NCBI GenBank assembly: GCA_025757985.1
Contig: CP107210.1
Coordinates: 1,550,001-1,614,000 of the forward strand
From: Oscillospiraceae bacterium
GTDB taxonomy: Bacteria > Bacillota > Clostridia > Oscillospirales > Ruminococcaceae
Direction: 5' to 3'
DNA length: 64,000 nucleotides
Made by a program: the position numbers and the translations under genes. Under the pieces are notes generated by a model, which was not told where the DNA came from, did no database searches, and saw only the letters and a list, made by a program, of their open reading frames with translations. Below are positions 40,616 through 49,349 of this stretch, one piece after another. Numbering within the stretch: position 1 is the stretch's first letter; the number at the start of each line of letters is the position of its first letter.

Positions 40616-41788
40616 ATGCTGAATGATTTTACATGGGATATGACCGGATACATACCAAAACACCAAGTCAATCCGCACGGTGACGGCATCATTCCTTATG
40701 CGGCAGAGCGCATCTTCCAACTGGAACCGGAGCCTCCAGCGGTGGGCAATCTGAACGAATATATCCTGTCTGCCTTGCAGGAAAAGAATTTGATATATTT
40801 CTCATTCTTCCTACACCACTACGAGCCGCAGCTTAACAAGCGCATCAAAGACTTTCTCGGTGTGGATGGCGGCGATCTGTACGACACAGACCGATTTATA
40901 GATATAAAGCTCTCCTGCCGGGAGCAAATGCTCCAAAAGCTGATGGACTATGACCTTGCCAAGGGTGCAGAGTATGCTACATACATTTTCCCGTTCATCC
41001 GGGATGCTATGCTCCGTTTTCGCATGGGCGAAGAAAAATGGTCGGTGTCCTCTCTGACCAATTACAAAATGGTGCGGTCAATGGCTTGGCTGTACCACAA
41101 TACCAAGGATGCGGTCAACGAATTTTCCAAGAAATACAACTGCGATCTTGCCCTTGCGGAAGAATATCTGAAAGTTGTCCGTGGAATCCGCAATCAGCAG
41201 CCTTTCTATGTCACAGACGAGGACGGCGAAGAAACAGGCGAGGATGTAGCCCTTGACGATAGCTGGAACTATACCGATATCCTCTGGAACGGCATACAGG
41301 CAGAAAAGGTGCAGCGGGCATTTGAGAAACTGAATTACCGGGAACAGACCTTGCTCGAAAACCGGTTAGCAATTTGCATGACCTGTGGGCGTGTCAGCTC
41401 ATGGAAAGAACGCCCCACCTTTGAAGAACTGGCGGTTATGTTTGAGGGCAGTACAGCCAGCGGTGCAGAACGAGCCTACCGAAAAGCAGTGGACAAGTTG
41501 ACGGAATTGTTGGTTGCCGAGGGCGCAATCCATGCAGTCCGGCTAAAACAGAAATCCAAGATCAAGCGAAAAAAGAAAATCGCCGCCGCAATCTACGAAT
41601 ATCAGGCAGACTGCGACGGCGAATGGGGCGAAATATCATTAGATTTTGAGAACGGCAAGGCAGAGGTCATTTTGCTTGCCGATTGGGATACAGTGAAAAC
41701 AAACAAATTTGCAAGCAGAGCAATCGCCTATCTTCTGAACTGTGAGAACGAAAAATTACCCAAGGAAATAATGGTGGCCTTTGAATAA
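40616..41788 (+). CDS. Sigma-factor-like element regulator
   Basis: 390 residues starting MLNDFTWDMTGYIPKHQVNP. The region LEEYLKVVRGIRNQQ through FEKLNYREQTLLENRLAICM and FEELAVMFEGSTASGAERAYRKAVDKL resembles sigma regions 3-4 in an unusually long protein; the C-terminal about 70 residues are basic then acidic. GGAAGGAGG lies 6 nt before ATG at 40616. Related proteins are found in Clostridial mobile elements. Likely controls element promoters. Confidence 0.65.
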   Translation: MLNDFTWDMTGYIPKHQVNPHGDGIIPYAAERIFQLEPEPPAVGNLNEYILSALQEKNLIYFSFFLHHYEPQLNKRIKDFLGVDGGDLYDTDRFIDIKLSCREQMLQKLMDYDLAKGAEYATYIFPFIRDAMLRFRMGEEKWSVSSLTNYKMVRSMAWLYHNTKDAVNEFSKKYNCDLALAEEYLKVVRGIRNQQPFYVTDEDGEETGEDVALDDSWNYTDILWNGIQAEKVQRAFEKLNYREQTLLENRLAICMTCGRVSSWKERPTFEELAVMFEGSTASGAERAYRKAVDKLTELLVAEGAIHAVRLKQKSKIKRKKKIAAAIYEYQADCDGEWGEISLDFENGKAEVILLADWDTVKTNKFASRAIAYLLNCENEKLPKEIMVAFE

Positions 41789-41804
41789 CGAGGGAGTGAG
41801 ATAC

Positions 41805-42482
41805 ATGGAACAATTATTGATTATTGAAGATGATATAGGGTTGAATCAGGGTTTAAGTAAAGCACTGAAAGCAGATGACCGTCAGATTATATCCTGCCAA
41901 GACCTAAAAACGGCGAAGGAACAGCTTCTTTGCGGCGGTGTATCCCTGATCCTGCTGGATATCAATCTGCCGGATGGCAGCGGGCTCGAGCTGCTCCGGG
42001 AGGTCAAGGAAAACACACCCTATATTCCTGTTATTCTGCTGACTGCCAACGACACCGATCTGGACATCGTAGACGGACTGGAGAGGGGCGCTGATGATTA
42101 CATTACCAAGCCCTTTTCTCTTTCGGTTTTGCGGGCAAGGGTGAATACCCAACTGCGAAAGCAAGCGTCAAGCCATAAAAATGCGCCGTTCCATATGGAT
42201 CTATTTCACTTTGACTTTGAGGCTATGACCTTTTATGTGGGAGATTCAAAAGTGGAATTGAGTAAAACAGAACAAAAATTACTGCGTCTGCTTGTTGAAA
42301 ACCGTGGTCGAACCATGACCCGTGGAGACCTTGTCGACCGGATCTGGACAGATGGCGCAGAATATGTGGATGAAAATGCTTTGTCTGTTACGATCAAGCG
42401 TCTGAGGGATAAGCTTGGCGCACAGAAATACATTAAAACCATCTACGGAATCGGTTATAGCTGGGTGACAAAAGATGAATAA
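41805..42482 (+). CDS. OmpR-family response regulator (BceR-like)
   Basis: 225 residues. Receiver domain with acidic pocket EDD (LLIIEDDIGL), phosphoacceptor Asp in LLDINLPDGSGLELL, Lys in DYITKPFSLSVLRARV; C-terminal winged helix (KTEQKLLRLLVENRGRTMTR, IKRLRDKLG, IKTIYGIGYSWV). Start at 41805 after GGGAGTG. It overlaps the kinase gene by 8 bp. Pairs with the kinase and the ABC genes downstream. Confidence 0.88.
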   Translation: MEQLLIIEDDIGLNQGLSKALKADDRQIISCQDLKTAKEQLLCGGVSLILLDINLPDGSGLELLREVKENTPYIPVILLTANDTDLDIVDGLERGADDYITKPFSLSVLRARVNTQLRKQASSHKNAPFHMDLFHFDFEAMTFYVGDSKVELSKTEQKLLRLLVENRGRTMTRGDLVDRIWTDGAEYVDENALSVTIKRLRDKLGAQKYIKTIYGIGYSWVTKDE

Positions 42483-43374
42483 AACCGGCATTGTGATCAT
42501 ACTGCTGTGTTTTCTGGCGGCGGCAGCTGTTGTGTTATGGGAGCGGAGAAAGACCAGAAAAACGATGGAAGAAATCGAAAGGATGCTGGACGCTGCCATG
42601 ACCAGCTCCTTTTCTGAAACCAATTTTGATGAAAGCCAGCTGTCTGCATTGGAAACGAAGTTTGCGCACTATCTTTCCGCAGCAGAAGCATCTTCTCAAA
42701 ATATAGCTCAGGAAAAAGACAAAATCAAAACCTTGATTGCGGACATTTCCCACCAGACGAAAACGCCGATTGCAAATCTGCTGTTATACAGCGAGCTTTT
42801 GATGGAGGAAACTCTGCCTGCATCGGCGAAGGCAAATGTGGAGGCGCTGTACAAACAATCGGAAAAGCTGCGATTTCTGATCGATTCTCTCGTAAAGCTT
42901 TCCAGACTGGAAAACGGGATCATTTCACTCTCCCCTCAGCAAGCAGCGCTGCAGCCGCTGCTTGAAAGTGTGGTAGAACAATATACTGCCAAGGCTTCTG
43001 AAAAAGGATTGTCTTTGCAACTGCAGGATACAGATGCTTTTGCTGTATTCGACTTCAAATGGACAGCGGAAGCGCTGGCTAATATCGTAGACAACGCCAT
43101 CAAATATACAGAGCATGGCACCATTACTATTTCTGCCGTAAGCTATGAAATGTTTGCAAGGATCGATATATCGGATACCGGTTCAGGCATCCCGGAAAAT
43201 GAGCAAGCGAAGATATTTGCTCGCTTTTACCGCTCAAATAGTGTGCAGAAACAAGAAGGGATCGGCATCGGCTTATACCTTGCCCGACAGATCATATCCG
43301 GCGAGGGCGGTTATATCAAGGTTGCTTCCGTTCCGGGAAAAGGAAGTACGTTTTCCATATTTCTGCCGAAATAA
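42475..43374 (+). CDS. Sensor histidine kinase (intramembrane-sensing type, BceS-like)
   Basis: 299 residues. One N-terminal membrane helix (about residues 5-22), no large extracellular sensor, H-box DISHQTKTPIANLLLYSEL with the phosphorylated His, N-box NIVDNAIKYTEHG, G-boxes DTGSGIPEN and GIGIGLYLA. Kinases with no input domain usually sense antimicrobial peptides through the partner ABC permease. BceS kinases normally have two helices; the second is not evident here. Confidence 0.85.
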   Translation: MNKTGIVIILLCFLAAAAVVLWERRKTRKTMEEIERMLDAAMTSSFSETNFDESQLSALETKFAHYLSAAEASSQNIAQEKDKIKTLIADISHQTKTPIANLLLYSELLMEETLPASAKANVEALYKQSEKLRFLIDSLVKLSRLENGIISLSPQQAALQPLLESVVEQYTAKASEKGLSLQLQDTDAFAVFDFKWTAEALANIVDNAIKYTEHGTITISAVSYEMFARIDISDTGSGIPENEQAKIFARFYRSNSVQKQEGIGIGLYLARQIISGEGGYIKVASVPGKGSTFSIFLPK

Positions 43375-43405
43375 CAACAATTCTATCAAAACTGTTAGAT
43401 TTCAT

Positions 43406-43493
43406 TTTCCGCCGGAAAGAATGTGGAAAGATTCCTATGCGATAATCTGTATGTATCAAAGGATCATTTCCTTTCATACATACAGATTTTTTT
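43406..43493 (+). terminator. Operator-like dyad and strong intrinsic terminator/attenuator ahead of the ABC genes
   Basis: TTTCCGCCGGAAA at 43406-43418 is a dyad in the kinase-ATPase gap. AATCTGTATGTAT (43444-43456) pairs perfectly with ATACATACAGATT (43476-43488), with an inner AAAGGA/TCCTTT stem, then seven T. The terminator ends 4 bp before the ATPase Shine-Dalgarno, so readthrough or an internal promoter must supply the ABC genes. Confidence 0.75.
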
Positions 43494-43509
43494 ATGGAGG
43501 TACTCATTT

Positions 43510-44181
43510 ATGGAAGTTTTACAGGCAAAAAACCTGAAAAAGATTTATGGCTCCGGCAATAACGCAGTTCATGCGTTGGATGGAGTTGATTTAAGTGTAA
43601 AGAAGGGCGAATTTGTTGCAATTGTCGGCACATCCGGCTCCGGCAAATCCACGCTGCTGCACATGCTGGGCGGGCTGGATCGCCCTACAAGTGGCACGGT
43701 CATGGTGGACGGACAGGATATTTTCTCCCTGAAGGAGGAAGCGCTGACCATCTTCCGCCGCAGGAAAATCGGCTTTGTGTTCCAAGCATATAATCTTGTT
43801 CCGGTGCTGAATGTGTATGAAAATATTGTTCTACCCATTGAGCTGGACGGTGGCAAGGTCAATAAGGATTTCGTACAGCAAATTGTACAGACACTTGGGC
43901 TGGATGATCGTCTGGATGCCCTGCCCAATCAGCTCTCCGGCGGTCAGCAGCAGCGAGTAGCCATTGCCCGTGCGCTGGCGGCAGCACCCGCTATCATTCT
44001 GGCAGATGAACCCACCGGCAATCTGGATTCCAAAACCAGCCAGGATGTATTGAGCCTTTTGAAAGTCACCAGTCAAAAGTTCGCCCAGACAATCGTAATG
44101 ATCACTCACAACGAAGAAATTGCGCAGATGGCAGACCGCATTATCCGTATCGAAGATGGTCGGATCGTCTCCCAGAACTAA
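43510..44181 (+). CDS. ABC transporter ATPase (BceA/MacB-like)
   Basis: 223 residues. Walker [21 protein letters not shown]-loop [18 protein letters not shown], signature [15 protein letters not shown], Walker [15 protein letters not shown]-loop [14 protein letters not shown] at 43510 after TATGGAGG. It powers the FtsX-type permease encoded 15 bp downstream. Such BceAB pairs remove peptide antibiotics (bacitracin, lantibiotics) from the membrane and signal through the kinase. Confidence 0.9.
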   Translation: MEVLQAKNLKKIYGSGNNAVHALDGVDLSVKKGEFVAIVGTSGSGKSTLLHMLGGLDRPTSGTVMVDGQDIFSLKEEALTIFRRRKIGFVFQAYNLVPVLNVYENIVLPIELDGGKVNKDFVQQIVQTLGLDDRLDALPNQLSGGQQQRVAIARALAAAPAIILADEPTGNLDSKTSQDVLSLLKVTSQKFAQTIVMITHNEEIAQMADRIIRIEDGRIVSQN

Positions 44182-44196
44182 CGGGAGGTGGCTACG

Positions 44197-46842
44197 ATGA
44201 ATGTCAAAAACAGAAAATGTATTCGAAAGCTCAGCTTAAAATCTCTTTATGCGAACCGTCGCCGCAATCTGATCGCTATTTTTGCCATTGCACTGACAAC
44301 GCTGCTATTTACGTCCATGTTCACCATTGTCTTGTCGTTGAACGCCAGTTATGAAACCTACCAGTTTCGGCAGGTAGGTGGCTATGCACACGGTACCTTT
44401 AAGGATGTTTCCCCCGAGCAGGCGGAACGTATCGCTGCCCACCCAAAGGTGAAGGCTGCGGGGGTACGGAAGGTAATCGGTATCACTGCGGAGGGTGTCT
44501 TTTCCAAAACCCCTGCAGAGATCAGCTACATGGATGCCAACTGCACTAAATGGAGCTATGCAACCCCTACTACCGGACGGATGCCCGAAAGCGGCAAAGA
44601 GGTAGCCATGGATACGGCAGCGTTGCAGCTGCTTGGCGTAACGCCGGAGCTGGGCGCCGAGGTCACGGTTTCCTATTCCATTACGGACAAGGATCAAACC
44701 GCCTTTACTGTAACAGATACCTTTACGCTGGTGGGCTATTGGGACTATGATGAACTAATGCCTGTTCATTACATCAACATCAGCCGTGATTACGCAGATG
44801 ACATCGAAGCGCAGGCAGTGAAAACAGGTTTACAGCCTTTCCGCACCGATTTGAATGTCATGATGGCTTCCAGTACAAACATTCAAGGGCAGATGGAGCA
44901 GGTGGATACCGATCTCGGCTACACATGGGACAGCTATACCGATCCCAACAGCGTCCGGATCGGCGTCAACTGGGGATATACCTCATCCCAGCTGGAGTCG
45001 CATCTCGATCCGGAACTTGTGATCGCCATAGCAGCTTTTTTGCTGCTGGTGATTTTCACCGGGTATCTTATCATCTATAACATTTTCCAGATCTCTGTTG
45101 CGGGGGATATCCGGTTTTACGGGCTTCTGAAAACCATTGGCACAACGCCCCGGCAGCTCAAACGCATCATTCGCCAGCAGGCACTTCTGCTTTGTCTGAT
45201 CGGCATTCCGGCGGGGCTGCTGTTGGGCTATGGCATTGGCGCTGTTCTGGTGCCTGTTGTCTTGCGCTCCACCCAGTTGGATGCAGGCATCACCACCATC
45301 AGCACTTCGCCTGTGATCTTTGTTGGCTCCGTGCTGTTTGCCCTGCTGACGGTGCTTTTGTCCTGCTCCAAGCCCGGGAAAATGGCAGCCAGGGTTTCTC
45401 CGGTGGAGGCTACCAAATATACAGATGCGATGCAGACCAAGAAAAAACAGCGCAGCACCCGGGGAGCGAAGCTCCATCAGATGGCCTTTGCCAATCTGGG
45501 ACGAAACAAAAAAAAGACGGTGCTGGTGGTGGTGTCTCTGGCACTGTCGGTGACGCTGTTCAATGCACTGTGTGCCTTTGTGGGCGGCTTCAGCATGGAG
45601 AAGTATGTATCCTTCATGACCTGCGCCGATTTTATCGTCAGCACGCCCGACTATTTCCGTTACAACCCGGCAGATGAATTCATCACGCCGGAACAGATCG
45701 AAGAGATCGCAGCAAACACAAAGTCCAGTCTTTCCGGCACGGGATATGCTGTGCGAAAACCCGTATATCTTTGGATGACGGAGGATGCTCTGCGGCAGGA
45801 CTATGCAAGGTACGAAAGTGCTGAGCAGTTGGACAGCCATATGAGCCGCATGGAGCACCGGGGCGATATGGTGATGGGAGATACCAGAATCGAGGCTCTG
45901 GATAACAGCCTGTTTGACAAGCTGCAAGTGTTCGACGGAGATATTTCTCCTATGCTGGAGCCAAACAATAACGCTATTGCCATTGCGGTTTCCTTAGATG
46001 ACTACGGTAATCTGCCCAATCCTGAATACTACCCCAAGGTGGGAGACACGATCACCGCCACCTATGCGGACGATGTGAAATATATCGACAGCCGCACCGG
46101 GGAACTCCGCACCGAAGATACACCGGAGGAGTACTTTCAGGAAAAACTGTATGGAGCCAGAGATGTAGAGTACACGGTCTGCGCCTTGGTAGAGCTTCCG
46201 TATTCCATGAGTTATCGTTATGGTGGTATTGGATATGAGACAGTTTTGTCTGTGGATACCGCACAGAGGGACAGCGGCGGTGCGGCCATTCCGATGCTCT
46301 ACCTGTTCGACACAGCAGACGACGCAGACGAGGCCGAAGCAGAGCAATATCTATCGAAGCTCACTGCCGGTGAGTTTTCACCCTTGATGTATGAAAGCAA
46401 GGCCACGGCTCGCTCTGAGTTTGCTCAGTTCCGGCAGATGTTCCTTCTGGTAGGTGGTATCCTCTGTGCTATCATCGGGCTGGTGGGACTCTTAAATTTC
46501 TTCAACGCCATGATGACCAGTATTCTTTCCCGCCGCCGTGAATTTGCTGTGCTTCAGGCTGTAGGAATGACGAACCGGCAGCTCAAAACCATGCTGATCT
46601 ACGAGGGATTGTTTTACGCAATGTCCTCCGTATCGGCGGCCTTTATTCTGTCGCTGGCGGTGGGACCTCTTGCAGGAAAAATGCTGGGCAGTATGTTCTG
46701 GTTCTTTGAGTATCGATTCACCATTCTGCCTGTCCTGCTGACAATTCCGGTATTTCTTCTGCTGGGGTGGCTGATTCCTTGCATGATGTATGACAATGCA
46801 GCGAAATGCAGTGTTGTAGAGCAATTAAGGGATGCTCAATAA
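44197..46842 (+). CDS. FtsX-type ABC permease (BceB/VexF-like)
   Basis: 881 residues. N-terminal helix (about 20-45), large extracytoplasmic region, FtsX block of three helices (about 275-400), a second N-terminal-like helix after the GRNKKKTVLVVVSLALSVTL segment, a second extracytoplasmic domain (about 450-740), and a final FtsX block (MFLLVGGILCAIIGLVGLLN; ILSRRREFAVLQAVGMT). Start ATG at 44197 follows GGAGGTGGC. Two-FtsX layout fits the lantibiotic/bacitracin-type detoxification permeases. Ends with a strong terminator. Confidence 0.88.
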   Translation: MNVKNRKCIRKLSLKSLYANRRRNLIAIFAIALTTLLFTSMFTIVLSLNASYETYQFRQVGGYAHGTFKDVSPEQAERIAAHPKVKAAGVRKVIGITAEGVFSKTPAEISYMDANCTKWSYATPTTGRMPESGKEVAMDTAALQLLGVTPELGAEVTVSYSITDKDQTAFTVTDTFTLVGYWDYDELMPVHYINISRDYADDIEAQAVKTGLQPFRTDLNVMMASSTNIQGQMEQVDTDLGYTWDSYTDPNSVRIGVNWGYTSSQLESHLDPELVIAIAAFLLLVIFTGYLIIYNIFQISVAGDIRFYGLLKTIGTTPRQLKRIIRQQALLLCLIGIPAGLLLGYGIGAVLVPVVLRSTQLDAGITTISTSPVIFVGSVLFALLTVLLSCSKPGKMAARVSPVEATKYTDAMQTKKKQRSTRGAKLHQMAFANLGRNKKKTVLVVVSLALSVTLFNALCAFVGGFSMEKYVSFMTCADFIVSTPDYFRYNPADEFITPEQIEEIAANTKSSLSGTGYAVRKPVYLWMTEDALRQDYARYESAEQLDSHMSRMEHRGDMVMGDTRIEALDNSLFDKLQVFDGDISPMLEPNNNAIAIAVSLDDYGNLPNPEYYPKVGDTITATYADDVKYIDSRTGELRTEDTPEEYFQEKLYGARDVEYTVCALVELPYSMSYRYGGIGYETVLSVDTAQRDSGGAAIPMLYLFDTADDADEAEAEQYLSKLTAGEFSPLMYESKATARSEFAQFRQMFLLVGGILCAIIGLVGLLNFFNAMMTSILSRRREFAVLQAVGMTNRQLKTMLIYEGLFYAMSSVSAAFILSLAVGPLAGKMLGSMFWFFEYRFTILPVLLTIPVFLLLGWLIPCMMYDNAAKCSVVEQLRDAQ

Positions 46843-46857
46843 CTGTTAAGCAAAAAA

Positions 46858-46896
46858 CGGCCCTCTGCCAAGGAAAAGGCAGAGGGCTGAGTTTTA
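46858..46896 (+). terminator. Terminator of the ABC permease gene
   Basis: GGCCCTCTGCC (46859-46869) and GGCAGAGGGCT (46878-46888) stem, then GAGTTTTAA. It lies 16 bp after the stop and may also end the leftward DUF6061 transcript. Confidence 0.85.
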
Positions 46897-47139
46897 ATCT
46901 AAGGGTTTACATTCAGTTACAGTTTTTAGATAAATTTCGGGATCACCGTTCAAGATCAAGTCTGCATATCCAACCGGATCATTGTAGATTAGATAATCCA
47001 GTTCTGACCGTTGATACATATTGTCAGCAACCTCATTCTCCACGGCGATGGTATCAATGGCAATCATGCTGCCATCTAAAAATTTCAGTTCCACACAAGC
47101 GGTATCCATGTTAAACTCACAAGAAATCAATCTATCCAT
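46894..47139 (-). CDS. DUF6061-family small element protein
   Basis: 81 residues, MDRLISCEFNMDTACVELKF to ending TECKPLD. Starts after GGAGGTTTC. Acidic, no membrane segment. It lies 24 bp downstream of the rlmD-tail fusion on the same strand. The family is linked to this class of rlmD-integrating elements (family name from memory). Function unknown; location at the att end suggests co-transcription from the host rlmD promoter. Confidence 0.7.
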   Translation of the reverse strand: MDRLISCEFNMDTACVELKFLDGSMIAIDTIAVENEVADNMYQRSELDYLIYNDPVGYADLILNGDPEIYLKTVTECKPLD

Positions 47140-47163
47140 AAGAAACCTCCATTTTGCGGGATG

Positions 47164-48582
47164 TTAGATCATCCCAAAATATTTGAATGCTTCTCGGATT
47201 GCTTTCTCTTTTTCCGGCGGACACTGGGGCTGTCTGGAATCCTCGGACTTCGGCAGATTATAGTTCTTACCAACCCCAATCCCACATTTTCGTTTAATCT
47301 GTGAGATATAGAGGTTGGACACCTTTAACCCGGTATGCTCCAACACATACTCCTTGATCTGCGGATAGGTTGCCCCATCCTGAAATTCGGACATATCCAT
47401 ATCTTCCAAAGAGAACTCAACCCGAATCTTTTTCGAGTCGACTTCGCCCTTGGAAAGCAAGACAACCGTCTCAACATGCCGTGTCTGCGGGAAAAGGTCA
47501 ACGGGGCAGAATTTGGCGGCGCGCCAGCCGAGGCGGGTGAAGGCGGCCACATCGCGTGCCAGTGTTTCGGGGTCACAGCTGACATAGACGATGCGCTTGG
47601 GCTTCATCCGGTTTACGGCGGCTATGCATTCCGGTGTGCTGCCGGCGCGCGGCGGGTCCAGAAAGACCACATCGGGGCGCAGTCCCTCCGCAGCGGCGGC
47701 CATCATCCATTCCGTGGCATCGGCGCAGACAAAGCGGGCGTTGGCCAGCTTGTTGCGGCGGGCGTTGGCGGCGGCGTCCCTGACAGCGGCGGGGTTGCGC
47801 TCAACACCGATGACCTGCTTTGCATGGGGCGCGGCGCACAGGCCGATCGTGCCGATGCCGCAGTAGGCATCTACGACCGTCTCGCGTCCGGTCAGTTTGG
47901 CAAGCTCAAGCGCCTTTTTGTACAGCACCTCGGTCTGGGTGCGGTTGACCTGATAAAAGCTGCGGGACGAGATTGCAAACTGCAGCCCGCACAGCGTATC
48001 CAGCACAAAGCCGGGTCCCCAAAGCGGTTTCTCGCGGTTGCCCAACACGGCGCTGCTGCGCGTGGGGTTGATGTTCTGTACGATGCTGACGACCCACGGC
48101 GCTTTTTTGCGCAGCGCGGCGCAGAAATTTTTGCTGCCGGGCAGGTCTGCGCCGGGCGTGACCAGCGTGACCAGCACCTTACCGTCCCCGCTGCTGCGCA
48201 GCACGGTATGGCGCAGCAGCCCTGTGCCGCGGTCCTCGTCATAGGCTGTCCAGCGGCAGGCGCGGGCGGCCTCCAGCACGGCGGCAAGGGTCTTGTTGAG
48301 GATCTCCTCCTGCAGCAGGCAGTCGGCACTTGGCAGGACCCTGTGCGTGCCCTCGGCATACAGGCCGCAGACCAGTCTGCCGTGCTGCATGGCAAAGCTG
48401 GCGATGGCCTTGTTGCGGTAATGGTACGGCTCGGCCATGCCCTGCACGGCCCGGACGGGGGCAAACCCGCCCAGCAGCCCCTGCAGGCGGGCTTGTTTTT
48501 GGTTCAGTTGTTCCCGGTAGGGCAGTGCAAGCAGCGGACAGCCGCCGCACTTTTTATCGTAGTTCAGGCAGGTAGTGGGCAT
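47164..48582 (-). CDS. rlmD: 23S rRNA U1939 C5-methyltransferase (RlmD/RumA) with element-encoded C-terminal tail
   Basis: 472 residues. N-terminal [4Fe-4S] cysteines CLNYDKKCGGC, SAM-binding VDAYCGIGTIGLCA, motif VFLDPPRAGSTPECIAA and the catalytic Cys in YVSCDPETLARD identify RlmD/RumA. The native protein should end shortly after HVETVVLLSKG (about residue 379). Instead, 95 further residues follow: KKIRVEFSLEDMD, ATYPQIKEYVLEHTGLKV, YISQIKRKCG, ending EAFKYFGMI, in lower-GC codons. This tail is homologous to the end of the element 2 recombinase. Catalytic domain is complete, so activity is likely preserved. Start MPTTCLNYDKK after AAAGG. Confidence 0.9.
   Translation of the reverse strand: MPTTCLNYDKKCGGCPLLALPYREQLNQKQARLQGLLGGFAPVRAVQGMAEPYHYRNKAIASFAMQHGRLVCGLYAEGTHRVLPSADCLLQEEILNKTLAAVLEAARACRWTAYDEDRGTGLLRHTVLRSSGDGKVLVTLVTPGADLPGSKNFCAALRKKAPWVVSIVQNINPTRSSAVLGNREKPLWGPGFVLDTLCGLQFAISSRSFYQVNRTQTEVLYKKALELAKLTGRETVVDAYCGIGTIGLCAAPHAKQVIGVERNPAAVRDAAANARRNKLANARFVCADATEWMMAAAAEGLRPDVVFLDPPRAGSTPECIAAVNRMKPKRIVYVSCDPETLARDVAAFTRLGWRAAKFCPVDLFPQTRHVETVVLLSKGEVDSKKIRVEFSLEDMDMSEFQDGATYPQIKEYVLEHTGLKVSNLYISQIKRKCGIGVGKNYNLPKSEDSRQPQCPPEKEKAIREAFKYFGMI
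47465..47472. other. Right attachment core of element 2 inside rlmD
   Basis: ACCGTCTC, identical to 32249-32256. To the right the sequence is GC-rich chromosomal rlmD; to the left it is lower-GC element DNA encoding the tail. Confidence 0.6.
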
Positions 48583-48597
48583 GGTTACGACCTTTCT

Positions 48598-48626
48598 TTG
48601 CACAGGCTTGCGCAGTGTGCTATACT
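48598..48626 (+). promoter_or_regulatory. Promoter of the flavoprotein gene
   Basis: TTGCAC (48598-48603), 17-bp spacer, TATACT (48621-48626), 32 bp before the start codon at 48659. It overlaps the short rlmD upstream region, so the two genes diverge from almost the same point. Confidence 0.75.
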
Positions 48627-48658
48627 ATAAATACAGAGCAAATGACGGAGGTATTGCT

Positions 48659-49279
48659 ATGAATGTGCTACTTATCAACGGCAGCCCGCACAAGGACGGC
48701 TGCACAAACGCGGCGCTGGCCGAGATGGCCAAAGCACTGAACGAGGCCGACATCGAGACAACGATCTTCCACATCGGGTCTGCCCCGGTGGGCGGCTGTG
48801 TGGGCTGCGGCGGCTGCGGCAAGGCCGGCAAATGCATCTTTGGCGGGCCGGTAGCCGAGGTGCTGCCGCTGGTCGGGAAGGCTGACGGCATTGTGTTCGG
48901 CGCGCCGGTCCACTATGCCACGGCGGCAGCCAGCATGCTGGGCTTTATGCACCGGCTGGCCATCAGCGGCGGCAAATACCTGCGCCACAAGCCCGCCGCT
49001 GTTGTGACCAGCGCCCGCCGCGCCGGTACGACCACGGCGCTGGAGGCCATGGAAAAGGTACCGCAGTTCTTTGAGATGCCGCTCATCAGCTCGACCTACT
49101 GGCCGATGGTCCACGGCGGCAAGGCCGAGGAGGCAGCCGCCGATGCGGAGGGTATGCAGATCATGCGCAATCTGAGCCGCAACATGGCGTGGATTCTGCG
49201 CTGCATCGAAGCCGGCAAGGCTGCCGGGATCGAGGCACCTGTTGCAGAAAACGACAAGCGGACGAATTTTATCCGCTGA
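48659..49279 (+). CDS. NADPH-dependent FMN reductase/flavodoxin-family protein
   Basis: 206 residues. MNVLLINGSPHKDGCTNAAL is the FMN phosphate-binding loop of the family, followed by GCVGCGGCGKAGKC, a cysteine cluster seen in iron-sulfur flavoprotein-like members, and GAPVHYATAAASMLGFMHRL. It probably reduces quinones, nitro-compounds or similar electron acceptors; substrate unknown. GACGGAGG precedes ATG at 48659. Monocistronic, with its own terminator. Confidence 0.85.
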   Translation: MNVLLINGSPHKDGCTNAALAEMAKALNEADIETTIFHIGSAPVGGCVGCGGCGKAGKCIFGGPVAEVLPLVGKADGIVFGAPVHYATAAASMLGFMHRLAISGGKYLRHKPAAVVTSARRAGTTTALEAMEKVPQFFEMPLISSTYWPMVHGGKAEEAAADAEGMQIMRNLSRNMAWILRCIEAGKAAGIEAPVAENDKRTNFIR

Positions 49280-49300
49280 CACGCGCCCTGCGGGCGGCAA

Positions 49301-49340
49301 AGCGGCGTTCCCACTGCGGGAGCGCCGCTCTTGTTTTTTT
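49301..49340 (+). terminator. Terminator of the flavoprotein gene
   Basis: AGCGGCGTTCCC-actgc-GGGAGCGCCGCT, followed by CTTGTTTTTTT. Confidence 0.85.
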
Positions 49341-49349
49341 CAGAGGGAG

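Larger units (their letters stand above)
32249..47472. mobile_element. Element 2: about 15.2-kb integrative mobilizable element in the 3' end of rlmD
   Basis: Bounded by the same 8-bp core inside two VETVVLLS codon blocks. From left: serine recombinase, small HTH, MobV relaxase with inverted-repeat region, primase/helicase and CHC2 primase, iteron-like region, DUF6076, unknown 400-residue protein, sigma-like regulator, RR/HK plus ABC ATPase/permease, DUF6061. No type IV secretion genes, hence mobilizable rather than self-transmissible. All parts appear intact, so excision is plausible. Confidence 0.75.
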
